Shown here: positions 23,608 through 34,218 of the stretch, one piece after another
Numbering within the stretch: position 1 is the first letter of the stretch
Layout of the letters: the number at the start of each line of letters is the position of its first letter
Assembly: GCA_964058805.1 (NCBI GenBank)
Contig: CAXKVV010000121.1
Span: 1-64,000 of the forward strand
Reading direction: 5' to 3'
Length of the DNA: 64,000 nucleotides
DNA from: Schoenoplectus triqueter
Lineage: Eukaryota > Streptophyta > Magnoliopsida > Poales > Cyperaceae
Translations under genes and position numbers: made by a program
The notes under the pieces: model-generated
Databases searched by the model: none
What the model saw: the letters and a program-made list of their open reading frames with translations, nothing else
What the model was told of the DNA's origin: nothing

Positions 23608-24440
23608 TAATTTGTTTGTGCAATTTAAGAGGCTAGTTGAAAATCAATTTTCTTGTTCTATCAAGACAATGTAGTTAGATGGTGGCACCGAATTTCTGCA
23701 AATTATACGTTCAAATCCTCAAATACAATTTCATATTTCATGCCCATATACTCCCCAGCAGAACGGTGCGGTTGAACGAAAGTATCGGCACGTTGTTGAG
23801 CTCAGCACGACCACCATGTTGCATGCCAATGTCCCACAGCAATATTGGCCGTAGATGTTGTAAAGTGTCACATTTGTTATCAATCAGCTTCCTTCATCTG
23901 CCATATCGTTTTAAATTCCATTTCAGCTGTTATTCAACAAACCTCCGGATTACCAATTTTTCAAGGTACTAAGTTGTCGATGTTACCCATACATTTGTCC
24001 TTATGCAGCACATAAGTTAGCACTACGCTCAGTCGCTTGTGTTTTTGGGATATTTTTCAGTATATAAGGGATATACGTCTTGATTTGACTACTAACCGAG
24101 TGTACATCTCCCGTCATGTCATCTTTGATGAAACATTTTCTTGCAAAAACCAAAATCATTCATCTCAACTCTCTACTACCACTGGTGCACAATGCCCTTT
24201 GATTTTGCTGCCAACTAACACCTCACCAGTTTCTTCACTGTCTCTATCTGTCCCTATCTCAGAGTCAACTCCCTCCACTCTTTCATAATATCAAAATCCT
24301 GTTCTCTCTCTTACTCTTCCTGCAACATCTTCTATTACCAAAGTGTACACTCGGCGCAAGGAACTCAATGCTGACCATCTTACAGCTCAAGCTCCTACTA
24401 CTGTTCCATCTTCTTCACACTCTATGATCACTCGAGCTTA
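23608..24440 (+). pseudogene. Old copia integrase, 3' part
   Basis: Continues the interrupted frame of the old element: NLFVQFKRLVENQFS, a stop, then PYTPQQNGAVERKYRHVVELSTTTML with stops after it, VFLGYF near 24045 and the post-integrase VYISRHVIFDE near 24100. It ends SMITRA plus a stop at about 24440. The reverse transcriptase that should follow is deleted. Confidence 0.75.
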
Positions 24441-24449
24441 AAGCATATA

Positions 24450-24561
24450 TTCTTTCCAGCCAACCTAAAGCATAGTAAATTGAACAGTATAAACAGAGAT
24501 TCTTCTGATGTAAACAGTGTGATTGAATAATACAATCTTGTTTCTTGTCTGAACTCTATCA
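24450..24561 (+). repeat. 3' LTR fragment of the old copia
   Basis: Matches 16735-16836: both share AGATTCTTCTGATGTAAACAGTnTGATTGAA, an ATAATACAA tract, and end CTATCA. Clearly diverged and shortened. Confidence 0.65.
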
Positions 24562-24577
24562 GACAGCCATCATTTTG

Positions 24578-24598
24578 CCCCCCCCCCCCCCCCCCCCC
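24578..24598. repeat. Homopolymer C21 tract
   Basis: Twenty-one consecutive C residues just beyond the old copia LTR fragment. Such runs are unstable and prone to assembly error, so the exact length is uncertain. Confidence 0.9.
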
Positions 24599-24599
24599 A

Positions 24600-25309
24600 A
24601 GGATTCTATTGTTTGGGCTTTGCACAGAATAGGAGCAGACAAGGATCCACTATGGGTGCTACAACCCGTTATCCTAATTCCAACGTTCAGGGTTGCAATT
24701 TCATTGCGGAAGTTGTAAAATGATGGATTTGATGAGGGAAACGCCTTAATGGAAATGTTAGACGACTTTTTGTTTTTTCTTTCTTTTTTGTTCTTGAATG
24801 AAATTATGCTGATAGAAACAGGCTACAATACTCGAAATTCAGAAAAAAATAGTCAATCTTAGGAAATCTTCGATTACGAACTGTTAGACATCAGCTGAAC
24901 ATAATCCTCCTGTATGAAAACACTTGCTCGCGCTATGAGTTTCATAGCAATACCATCATCCACGATTAGCGTCATCAACACAGAGGTAGGATCAATAAAA
25001 AGCAGCAACAGTGAAGGCAAAATTTTACATATTGTTGATCTTTTCTCTCTCTCTCTAATGAAGCAATCTAGAGGACCAACATCACTTCAATAGACGCAGA
25101 TCTAGTTCCTCTTCGGACCATGTCCTACATTTGCATAGCTAGCTAATACCCCACCACCTTAAGGACAAAAAAGACCTCTAAGCATAGCCCTTGCATCAGC
25201 ACACAGCACCATTAACATTCTTTACTCGTTCTTTTGGAACAACAATATTCAAACAGTCCCGCTTCAAAATTTCATCAGAAGACAAACAATATGCCAAAAT
25301 GAGCTAGTT
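24600..25309. other. Spacer and probable 3' UTR of the CID gene
   Basis: No coding signal. The part next to 25310 is probably the 3' UTR of the - strand CID gene. A CT microsatellite (TCTCTCTCTCTC) lies near 25041-25055. Confidence 0.5.
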
Positions 25310-27599
25310 TCATTGACTATGAGAGTGGTAAAACGGCATCCCAGGCAATGCTGGTTGCAATGGGCGAAAGCCAGGTGGACCCACCTGCTGCAGTGCAAAT
25401 TGCATTGATTGACTCTGCTGGCTCATTGGGATAATCTGGCCCAAAGGCATCATAGACCTTGTGGGCCCCATGATTCCAGCCTGAACTGGCTGCAGTGGCT
25501 GTCTCGACACAACAGGCCCATATCCATAATTCAACCCCATCATCACGGGACCTGGTGCACCCGTAAAGATAGCCTGCGGTGTGACTGGCATAGCTGTTGG
25601 TTTCTCTACAGTCGCACCACCGCTGGTACTGCTTTTGACTTCTTGAGCAGCAAAGGAGGAAAGAACCGATGACATGATCTGTTGAGAGCGGGAGGAAGCT
25701 GCCAGGCGGTCTGCCACATCAGCAGCAGTTGTTGCTGCAGTCTTCTTCATTGTGTCTGATTCAGTGTGGCCAATTGCATGTGGTTTTGGCTTGGAATTGA
25801 TAATTGGCTCATTATTGAGCCGCCTCCGCATGTTGGCAGCTTGATTAACAGTCACCTCAGCAAGCTGTAATTCTCTATGCACCTTATCTAGCTCAGACTC
25901 CTAGATAGTAATAAATAATATCAGTAATGTGAAGAATTACACAGATGAGAAAAATAGTTAACAAACTTGAACCTGCTCTTTTACTGCTGCTTTGAGTTGA
26001 GACACGAGAGCAGCTCTGTTTTGTTCTACAGCTTTTAGCCTCTCAATGCATTGTTCAAGTATCATCTCCTCCTCCTCCAGTTCCTTCTCAAGCATCTCCC
26101 TGCGAGATTCCCCAACTAAAAGCAGACATTAAATTTAGACAAAATCCAGAAAAGCGTAGAATCAAAATTGCATTTTCGGATTGAAACACAGACAAAATGA
26201 TAAAAGAAAAGATATCAATATTTCACTATAAACATTATAGCACCTTCATTGCATGCATCTTCTACATCTTTCTCCATCTTCCTAATATCCTTAGCAGCAG
26301 CTTTGCATTTTGCCAAGTCAGCATTCTCATCTAATTCATTGTTTGAGACGGCATCAAGGGCTGAAAAGATCTTCTCTGCAGTCCCACCAACATTTAGTTT
26401 CTAATCATAAAGCAAATGAAATTTGATTAATAACTGACATTGCAGGTGTTAAAAGATGATTAGCAGGATAAGTAAAGCAATTTCCTTACAATTCGGACCG
26501 ATCGTGTGTCTCTCCTAACAATTTTTATTGAGCTCCTTAGGCGCTTTTTGTTCAAATCTAATTCAGGCGGCTCAGTTCCAAGCATTGAATACTTCAAACT
26601 CTTCGTCTGTGACCCAAAAACTCTCCTTTCTTCCCATATCTGGACCTAAAAGTTATGATAGATTGAAATCGGGAGTTACTACATGATATCCTTACTGAAG
26701 GATAACAGCAAATTTCTTATGGATTTATTCCAGAGAAAATGGGATTAAAAAATATAAAAACATCTCTGTGCCCTCCCTGTTATTTTGAAACATTCTGGGA
26801 ATTATAGAAAAAGATATAGCAGGAAACAATCAGTTGCTACTTGCTACTATATTCTAGAAAAAAAATATTATTTCCTTTATTTCTATAAAGAGACATACCA
26901 GACGGGACACAACACTCTTGACATTGTCATCAGCATGCTCTGAAACGTGTTTGATAGCGGCTGGAAGAAGCTTCCAGAACTCCTCGACAAACTCCTTCCC
27001 ATTTTTTCTGCTATTTTGTAATATGTCATTTGCAACATACAGTAAAGGGATCTTTTTGTCTTTGTCAGAGCTGTGGAATTGCTTGTTCCACGTCTGCACT
27101 ATCTTTTCTGCATTTTTCCGGTGAAAGATGCACCAGTGTGACAGAGCTATTATTGGAAATAATTGGTCAAGGAAAAAATAAACATTGTATATTAATCAAT
27201 TGATCGGAGATAGCTGGACGGTAAAAAATTGAAGACAGTGCACATGCAGTGTGAACACAACAGGAGTTGCTTTCTTTATGCATCATCCGTTCTGATAAAA
27301 ATAAATCAATAAATCGCCTGTGATGTACCAAAAATCTTCAACAAGTACATCTGAGGGATTTATACAAATACAGTAACTTGTTTATCCATAGTTAAAAAAT
27401 GGCACCAATTAGTTGAATGAAATAATAATAAAAATGTAATTCAACATAAAAAAAAACAACTAAGTCGCAACAGAAACTTAAAAAATCTATCCAAAACCAA
27501 CTTAGAAGAGTAACGAAGGATACTTTGAATGCATTGCTGAGTGTTATTGAGCTGGGAGAGCTTTTCTGCCAGTATCTCTTCACCGAAAACACCGCTCAT
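25310..27599 (-). CDS. CID (RNA polymerase II CTD-interacting) domain protein, RPRD/Rtt103-like, 6 coding exons
   Basis: Coding exons in transcript order: 27524-27599, 26899-27146, 26490-26645, 26244-26400, 25973-26115, 25310-25900. All have GT/AG junctions, and phases close to 456 aa with a TGA at 25310-25312. Residues 1-~130 form an ENTH/VHS-like CID domain (LSQLNNTQQCIQTLSHWCIFHR, KIPLLYVANDILQNSR, VKSVVSRLVQIWEER), known in the RPRD1/Rtt103 families to bind the phosphorylated polymerase II tail in transcription termination and RNA 3'-end processing. Residues ~214-275 are a Glu/Lys-rich coiled coil, consistent with dimerisation. The C-terminal ~180 residues are Pro/Gln/Met/Gly-rich and probably disordered. 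It resembles the Arabidopsis proteins usually labelled ENTH/VHS family. No damage seen. The next gene on either side is unrelated. Confidence 0.92.
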
Positions 27600-27980
27600 T
27601 CCACCTTACTCGAAAAATCGTTCGAAAAAATCAACAAAAAACCAAAATTTACACCCTGAACAAAACCAATTAGTGAGTGACGAGATCGTATCAGTAAAAT
27701 CACTCTCTCAGAAAAAGCAAAATCGCAAAATAGATATCCAAAATCTGAGAAACAAATAGCAACAGGAGAGACATAGGAGAGAAGGCGCAGGAAGAATCGG
27801 ATCTGGATCCTCTTTCGTGCAACGAGAGGGAGATTGAGCGAGAAAACAAACGAGCTAAGATCCTTGACCTAGGGTTTGCTTGGGGATCGAGTTTAGAAAC
27901 AGTCAAACAGGCTAGAAAAATAACAGATTCAGGTCCGGGTCGGTTTAGCCGATATTCCCCCGGCAAACTGCCATTGGTAT
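27600..27980 (-). promoter_or_regulatory. 5' leader and promoter region of the CID gene
   Basis: Purine- and pyrimidine-rich leader-like sequence upstream of the ATG at 27597-27599. On the - strand it contains CAAACCCTAGGTCAAGG near 27865, again a telo-box-like motif. No TATA box is obvious. Confidence 0.4.
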
Positions 27981-29060
27981 AATATCCGACACAAGTTGTG
28001 GGCCATTTATCTGCATTGAGATAGCCAATTGCACGAATCTTGACGCCTATTGTCGATCAATATCGAGCGAGATTTCTGATTTCCGAATTAGGAATTAACG
28101 GTAACGGAACCAAATCGAATGGCACGGCATGGAAATATGGAATGGTAAGGGCCTAAGTGGTAACGAATAAACGAAGTGTGAAAAATACGGACTGGAAAGA
28201 AATTTCTCATGCCGACTTGAATTTTGCACTGAAATGGATCAAAGATGGACCGGTCTGGTTCAACTTCTTTGACTTACGAATTTATAATAGTTCATGATCT
28301 ATTTCAGATCACGGATTATATGGTATAGATTGGAGCGGTTTAAAATTTTAATTTTTTTTTTCATTATTAGTTCCTCCACATCAGTCTCCTCACAGGTCTG
28401 ATACATATTCTTTTAAACCCTAAACCCTAAAAATTCTACTATCTAATTTTTTATTTTTGACAAAAAAAAATATACATATTCTTTAACTAATTTTTTTATT
28501 TTTGACAAAAATATACATCAATCTACATAACTGAATCAAATAAACAAGTTAGATATTTAATAAGTGAGACATATTCATAAGTTAAATATTTAAATATATA
28601 ACTCAGATATTTAAATATATGACTTAGACATTTAGATATGAGACTTGAAGGGACTGCATATGACTGATAAACTATATATGTGTGTGCCATATTGATTCTT
28701 TTAAAATATGTGGACTGAAAATTGATCCCATATTTTCTTGAGGGTTTTAAAAATGTGTACAAGTAATAACATATCAAACTCCATCACATTTCACAAGATC
28801 ATGTGAATAATAGAGCTATCCTCAGTTTTCTACTCTTCAATAATTTGTGATTTGTCCGTCAGATATTTTATCTTTCGAAAGGAATCTAACCAATCTCATC
28901 AAATATGAACCATCATTGTTCCCAAATCCCAATTAGCGCTAGACAGATTAACAAAAAAATTTAATTGCTTGGTGAATATTAATAATAAAACCAAAGATAT
29001 AATTAGATTAGCAGATGTCTTATCCTTCTTTATTAAAAAAGAAATCCTAAAGAACAGAGA
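27981..29060. other. AT-rich spacer, no gene seen
   Basis: Stops in all frames. Two adjacent TAAACCC units occur at 28414-28430. Around 28540-28640 a short motif (AGATATTTAAATAT / AGACATTTAGATAT) repeats a few times. Confidence 0.5.
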
Positions 29061-30250
29061 TTTCAGTATGTACAATTCACGATACAAATCGTACGGTACA
29101 GTACGAATCTGACGATCGACGATGCGAACAGCGAATCGCTGGAATTGTTGTGCGACGGAGGTACGATACGCGTATCGTATCGTATCAAACGATACAACGA
29201 TTCGCTAAAACCGCCTCGTCGCTCCGCATAAATGGTTAACCGTCGTCGCGCGCTTCGTCTCCTCATCGTTTCGACTCCCACCCTTCTTAGCGCACGAGAC
29301 CTGTTCATGGAGAGATAAAAATCGATTAAAATCATCCGACTTTTACCTTTTGTTTCGCTCGCCTAGCTCCATCGCACAAGACAGAGAGAGGCGAAGAGAT
29401 ATCGCCTCCCTCCTACATTCCTTCCGTCTTTTCTTCCATCTCGCACCAGGTAACGTTATTTAATTGTTATTTCTTATTTGCATTTTGTACTTTGTATGAG
29501 TATGACAAATTCATACTTAGTTTTTAATTTTTAATTTCTGTTTATAGGAGGTCACTAGATTTTATTATTCAAATTCTATTTACTCTATGTTATCAATTAA
29601 ACTTTGAATTTATTTGAATTAGATCCAAATTATCAGCTTTTGAAATATAAGTTGAGTTTAATTTTACATATGCATTTGATCCTCTCTTATTTTCTTAATA
29701 ATCATATTAACTATATTATTGATCTTGGCAAGTGCAAAATCTTCCAGAATGCATAACATAACATTTTTTTATTATTACCAAGTCATGGTGGTGTCATTTC
29801 AGTTTGGTTGAAGAGTTGTTCATAATTTGTGTCATTTTCAATTAAACTGGTGATCCAATTTGGATAGAAGTTGAACAGTAAATAAAATCAGATAAATGAA
29901 TGAGTATAGAGGTGTCAACTGTCAACATGGCCTTGGAGGTTGCCTGAAACATCTCAAAATTAGAATCATCAGCCGCAATTCTTAAACAACAATTAAAATC
30001 ATGAATACTTACTTCTTTTGTTGTTTTTGAGAATTGATAATGAAATAGTTTATTTTGTTAATATTTAATGGTCATATAGCATATGATTTAACGTTACGTC
30101 ATAGAAATATGATATAATTTGTTATTGGAACTTTCTTTTAATGAAATTCGTTCATAACTATTTATATTACTTAATTTTGGAATAATCTGACGTATCTTAA
30201 ACGATTCGATATGATACACGATACACTACGTACGATTCGAAATCATTGCT
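29060..30250. repeat. Possible DNA-transposon relic with CGATACG-rich ends
   Basis: Both ends of this stretch are crowded with CGATAC/GTATCG and CGATTCG words (29080-29200 and 30190-30245), while the ~1 kb interior is AT-rich and lacks them. That resembles degenerate terminal inverted repeats of a MULE- or hAT-like element. Next to the left end, 29340-29450 looks like a 5' UTR exon ending CACCAG then GTAACG, so it may be a captured gene fragment. No transposase or target duplication identified. Confidence 0.35.
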
Positions 30251-30299
30251 GGAGAACACAATTCTAATGATCAAAATCACCTCTCTTGACTTTAACAAA

Positions 30300-30890
30300 A
30301 TTGCAAGAAAACAAAATTCCTTACGGGAAGAGAGCAAATCGCAAAGTAGAAACACAGAAGTGAATTGTATATCACAAATTGCGCGAGTGAAATTCACTTT
30401 CACCAAATTGCAAACAATAGAGAGAGGATCAGGAAGAATCACAGGTGATGAGAGGCATTGCTATGTAGAGTGGCACGAAGCACGGAGCAGAACGATGTGA
30501 GCATCAGAGCAGATCTTGTCGCCGAGGGTGGCGTGAGCAGAATCAGATCGTCGCGAGCATAACCAGCACGCATCAGACAAAGCTAAGTGTCGACAGAGGC
30601 AGAACAGAACAGGCTTAGTCTGGCGGCGGAGCAAAGCCAAACGGGGGCGAAACCCTAGATGGGGAGGAACCCTAGACACATAATCAACCTGTCTCTGATA
30701 CCATGTGATACCATGTAAGTGAATAAACTGGAGAACAAATACTGAATGCATTTTTTCAAAGAGAGGACACCTCTATACATATAGAGAAAATAAGTCAAAA
30801 ATTGAAAACTATCCTAAATTACATGCTAAATTACATTTATTGCCTAATATATCGTCGAATTACATGCACGATTTCAGCTATCCTTTAACA
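30300..30890 (-). mobile_element. LTR-retrotransposon relic: LTR plus leader (- strand)
   Basis: TCTCTGATACCA at 30692-30703 is, on the - strand, TGGTATCAGAGA, a copia-type tRNA-Met primer site. Directly beyond it 30704-30890 could be an LTR (starts TGTGATACC or, ten bases later, TGTAAGTG; ends CTTTAACA, i.e. TG...CA boundaries). The ~400 bp on the body side is GC-richer and non-coding, like a retroelement leader. The coding part is gone. Confidence 0.5.
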
Positions 30891-30984
30891 ACCAACAGTA
30901 CTGTATTTGTAGAAATCAATAGAAATATATAACCCTTAACTAAATTGGGTAATTAACAATGTATTCAGAGAATATATATAATGT

Positions 30985-31520
30985 TGGCGCATGGAAATTT
31001 GTGTTCATTGGAAGTTGCCCTGTTGGCTGCTGGCCTGCTGCCCATCCTTGCGGGAACGAAACAAGACGAAGAAATGCAATGTGGTGGGAAATTATGTTGC
31101 AAACCTCTACAACACGGGTATCTTCTTTACTAAATGAGATGAAGGAATCGGTGTCTCACATGAGCTTTTCCTTCTTTGATACGTACAATGCTGTGCTTCA
31201 ATATATATATCAATCAACCTTCTACATATGGTATCTGTCAAAATTGTTTTTTCATCATGAAATGGTATTTGATCATTACTGAAATACTACTATGCTAATA
31301 TCTTCTAGGTTTCAAGGAAGTTGCGGATGCATGTTGTGGCCTAGGTGACATGAACGCTAAAATAGGATGCTTGCCGATATCTGACTACTGTTCTGATCAA
31401 AGTGATTACATTGTTTGGGACTATTAACATCAAAGAGAAAGAGCATCCAAATTGGCTACCAGCATTGCCTTTGATGGATCTGCACCTTTTGTTTGCCCCA
31501 TCAATATTAAAGAGCTTTGA
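30985..31520 (+). pseudogene. GDSL esterase/lipase pseudogene, 3' exons
   Basis: Fragments follow the order of the C-terminal half of plant GDSL lipases: PVGCWPAAH...CGNETRRRNAM (near 31015), then SLLNEMKESVSHMSFSFFDTYNAVLQYIY (31125-31215), an apparent intron with acceptor TCTTCTAG at 31301-31308, and a last exon 31309-31520 with ACCGLGDMNAKIGCLPISDYCS, YIVWDY and, at the end, FDGSAPFVCPINIKEL plus TGA at 31518-31520. An in-frame TAA (31425-31427) sits where the family's catalytic Asp-X-X-His region is. The frame is also shifted around 31080 and at the exon junction. The 5' part with the GDSL motif is absent. Functional members hydrolyse lipid or ester substrates, usually extracellularly; this copy cannot. 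Confidence 0.82.
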
Positions 31521-32339
31521 AGTTAGTATCAGTCCTTGAATGCATCTTTTCCTTTCTCTCAATTTCTTCTTTTCGGTTTTATTTATTTGTGATTGATCAA
31601 TTATTGAAGCTAGACAGATGAGTATATCCCCAAGGAACTTCTAAAATTTTAGTGCTTTCCTTCTCTGGAGGTAAGAATAGCAATATTCAAGATGATTTTG
31701 ACAGAGCAAAATACTATAAGAGTGCTGGCTTTAATATAGCGTTTGCACCTAAACAGGTGTGAAACTACCATCGGCTTTATAGAGCGTGTTATAAAATTGT
31801 AACTAATTATTAATTTTAAATATATATATTATCATCTGAAAATATTTTACAAAAAACCAGCAGCTGCATTATAAATCCTACGATAGGAGGGTAGAGTTGT
31901 TCTTCCCTCCTGAGATCAGAGAACTTGTGCATAGTCATTAGTCAATGTCATGCTTCGATCAGATCAGAGAACTTGCTCATTATGATTGGTCCAATGATCC
32001 CTCACATTGAGCCCCAATTCTGTTATATAAATGCGCTTGCTTCTTCGCTGTCACTCCAAGACCGTTCAATTTCTTTCAGGCCCATATTTATCAAAACAGA
32101 AAGCTGAGGCGCTGTGTTGTTGAATTCAGGTGAAGCTGAAGATGAATTGAAGTGAATAGTGTGAATATGAATGACACCAAAATAATCAGTCTTTGAATTT
32201 GTGATCTCTAATTTTTTTTCTTCTCTGGTATCTATTTTGTTCGTTTGAGACTTTGATTTCCTTCAATCTCCAATTCTAAATTGACAATTCAATTCATGAA
32301 ATTAATTTCAGAAGATATCATCATTTATTAATCCAAGAT
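31521..32339. other. Spacer with a promoter-like stretch
   Basis: No coding frame recognised. Near 31980-32035 an ATTGGTCCAATG (CCAAT-type) motif is followed by TTATATAAATG, a TATA-like sequence, then a leader-like stretch, but no gene follows. It could be an LTR or gene promoter relic. GATCAGAGAACTTG occurs twice (31914 and 31970). Confidence 0.35.
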
Positions 32340-33240
32340 CCAGAATTTGTACTACATTCCGTAATCAGATTGTACTTGGATAAATTGGAAAAGTGTAACG
32401 GCTAGCATAGCCCAGAAAGCCTAAAAATAACCATTGTAAGCACAATGTAAACAAATAAAATACAATTCATTCACAACTAGAAAGTGACATGATATCAGTC
32501 TATCAGAGCAGGTTTAAAAACCTGAAATCAAAACCAGTAAGAGGTGTAAGGCCAACCAAGAGCTGTATAGCAGTCAGCTCTACTGCTCAAGTACCATACA
32601 GCCACCCAAGCTAGCACGTCTATCTAGCTGGAACCAGCAAAGCCGTGAACCTAGATTTCAACAAGGCCCCAAAAAATACAAAGAACTCGTCATCAATAGC
32701 AGAAGTACCGCGGAGATCCATAACTTTGAGCCTGTGATGAGAGGAACCTCCAACACTGTCCAGTGTGCACCCTTGAGAAAGAAGGCCACAAGATCGAGAA
32801 GGATGAGTGTTGGTTCCTCCATCAGCATCTCCAGTCATCTCACAGAGATGGTGAGAAGCCGAAAGGGGGAAGCTGTTATCAGTGTGACAGAACGAGGAAG
32901 AAGCGAAAATAAACTCAATCAAAAGAATCACAGGGGGTGCGATTGGCTAGATTTTCTGTAGAAAAGTTTAAGCACCAGGTACAACAACTCATGCATCTGT
33001 TGACTGTTGAGTAAGAATCAGAAGATTTAGTACAGCACCTCCAGTTTTGTTTCAAGTAATTATACACAAAATTTTTCTGGATAATTGATTCAGATGCCAC
33101 AAACCATATGACAGGAAAACTAAAAATATTAAAGAACAAACGAAAATTGAAAACACTACCTTTTACAGTAAATAATTCTAAGATACATATTGAACAATTC
33201 CAATTCAATTTCATATTCTCAGCAGAAATTCCATTCATTT
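32340..33240 (+). mobile_element. Copia-type retrotransposon relic (gag-protease part)
   Basis: A protease-like segment on the + strand near 33078-33240 reads WIIDSDATNHMTGKLKIL, the copia aspartic protease motif with Asp in place of the usual Gly in the DSG triad. Before it, near 32850, a CYQCDR zinc-knuckle-like remnant occurs. A stretch ending near 32470-32500 (ACTAGAAAGTGACATGATATCAGTCTATCAGAGC) resembles an LTR end plus tRNA-Met primer site. Everything is broken by stops. Confidence 0.6.
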
Positions 33241-33449
33241 AGACTAAGAGTAAATATCCCCGAAGCTCAGTAATTATATTTCATTCAAAGTCAATAGGTG
33301 CATGCCTGTACCTCAACATTGATTTATAAAATGTCCATATTTTTTGTTTTCATTTTTTTTAAGTTTCGTGGGAAAACTTGAAGGCAGTTGTTTCTCGAGA
33401 AAAATTCAAAAAACAAATACAAAACAGGGGAATTTCCTTCAGAAAACAT

Positions 33450-34200
33450 GAAACGACTTATTCAAGTGCTTCTTTGCGTATGCTTTTACATAAATGACTC
33501 TCTAATTGAATTAGAAGTAGGTCTTGGAAAGAGGAGCATCGTTAGAGAAAATAACAAGTGAAACATCAATAAGAGAAATCACCAAACTGACGGAGATGAA
33601 CAAAGAGAACAAACGGTCATAAAAAACTAACCAATTATTGGAAGTTTGCAACCGTGCATTTGATTTCATTTTCAAGAAAAAAAATTGATTAGAAAACAAA
33701 CCCCATCCTCACTCTTAAATCAAACCAATTATTGCAAAAAGAGAACAAACATTATAAAAAAATAATATATGAATAAATTTAATTAAAATTAATTGATTTA
33801 TTGAGTGATTTTTTTCCTTTAAAAATAAATATTGTTTTCTCAATTCTTCGCGCCTCACTAACTTTATATGTAAAGAGAATTTCTCAAGTACACCATAAAA
33901 TATTGAATGGCCAAAATAATTAGTTTTGATCAAAGGGTTGAAATTTAATTAGCTTGACCATGTAAAACATAAAATGGAAACGTATAATCAATCAATAAAT
34001 TCTGAATAATAGATTATTTTCCATATATATATATATGTATTTGTTCTTTTCCATTCTATTCTTGTTCCATCATGCCACACAAATCACATTAATTTTTTTT
34101 TCTCCCAAAACAATATGGTAGACTCACTCATATATGAAAACCAGAATTAGTTTTTTCTTTTACATAAATCGGAAGCATGTACAAATAGATGGACACTTAA
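33450..34200 (-). repeat. 3'-flanking block of ABCG copy 1, shared with 41.0-41.5 and 44.15-44.69 kb
   Basis: Shared words in the same order in all three places include AAATCACCAAAC, TTTCATTTTCAAG or TTTAATTTTAAG, ATCCTCACTCTTAAA, ACCAATTATTGCAAAAA and a closing TTCTTCACGCC / TTCTTCGCGCC. This is the downstream flank that was duplicated with the ABCG gene. Confidence 0.7.
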
Positions 34201-34218
34201 TTTAGTGATTTCTCTCCT

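Larger units (their letters stand above)
16673..24561 (+). mobile_element. Old, disrupted Ty1/copia element (+ strand), host of the nested copia
   Basis: Relics run in copia order on the + strand: an LTR-like end up to 16836 (ending CTATCA), a degenerate tRNA-Met primer site (TGTTATCAGAGC, 16837-16848), gag from ~16913, a zinc knuckle, protease, pre-integrase and integrase stretches. The younger element (18580-23602) interrupts the integrase, which resumes at ~23608 (PYTPQQNGAVERKYRHVVEL) and continues to ~24440. Reverse transcriptase and RNase H are missing; after SMITRA there is a stop, then an LTR-like fragment (24450-24561) that matches the left LTR (TTCTTCTGATGTAAACAGT). Many stops and frameshifts. 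The start coordinate is approximate. Confidence 0.85.

Noticed and set aside
28414..28430. TAAACCCTAAACCCTAA as interstitial telomeric DNA
   Set aside because: Only two units; common as telo-box motifs or by chance in plant DNA. No array is present.
31980..32107. CCAAT/TATA-like promoter of an unseen gene
   Set aside because: No exon or splice pattern follows within 300 bp; kept only as a promoter-like relic in the spacer entry.
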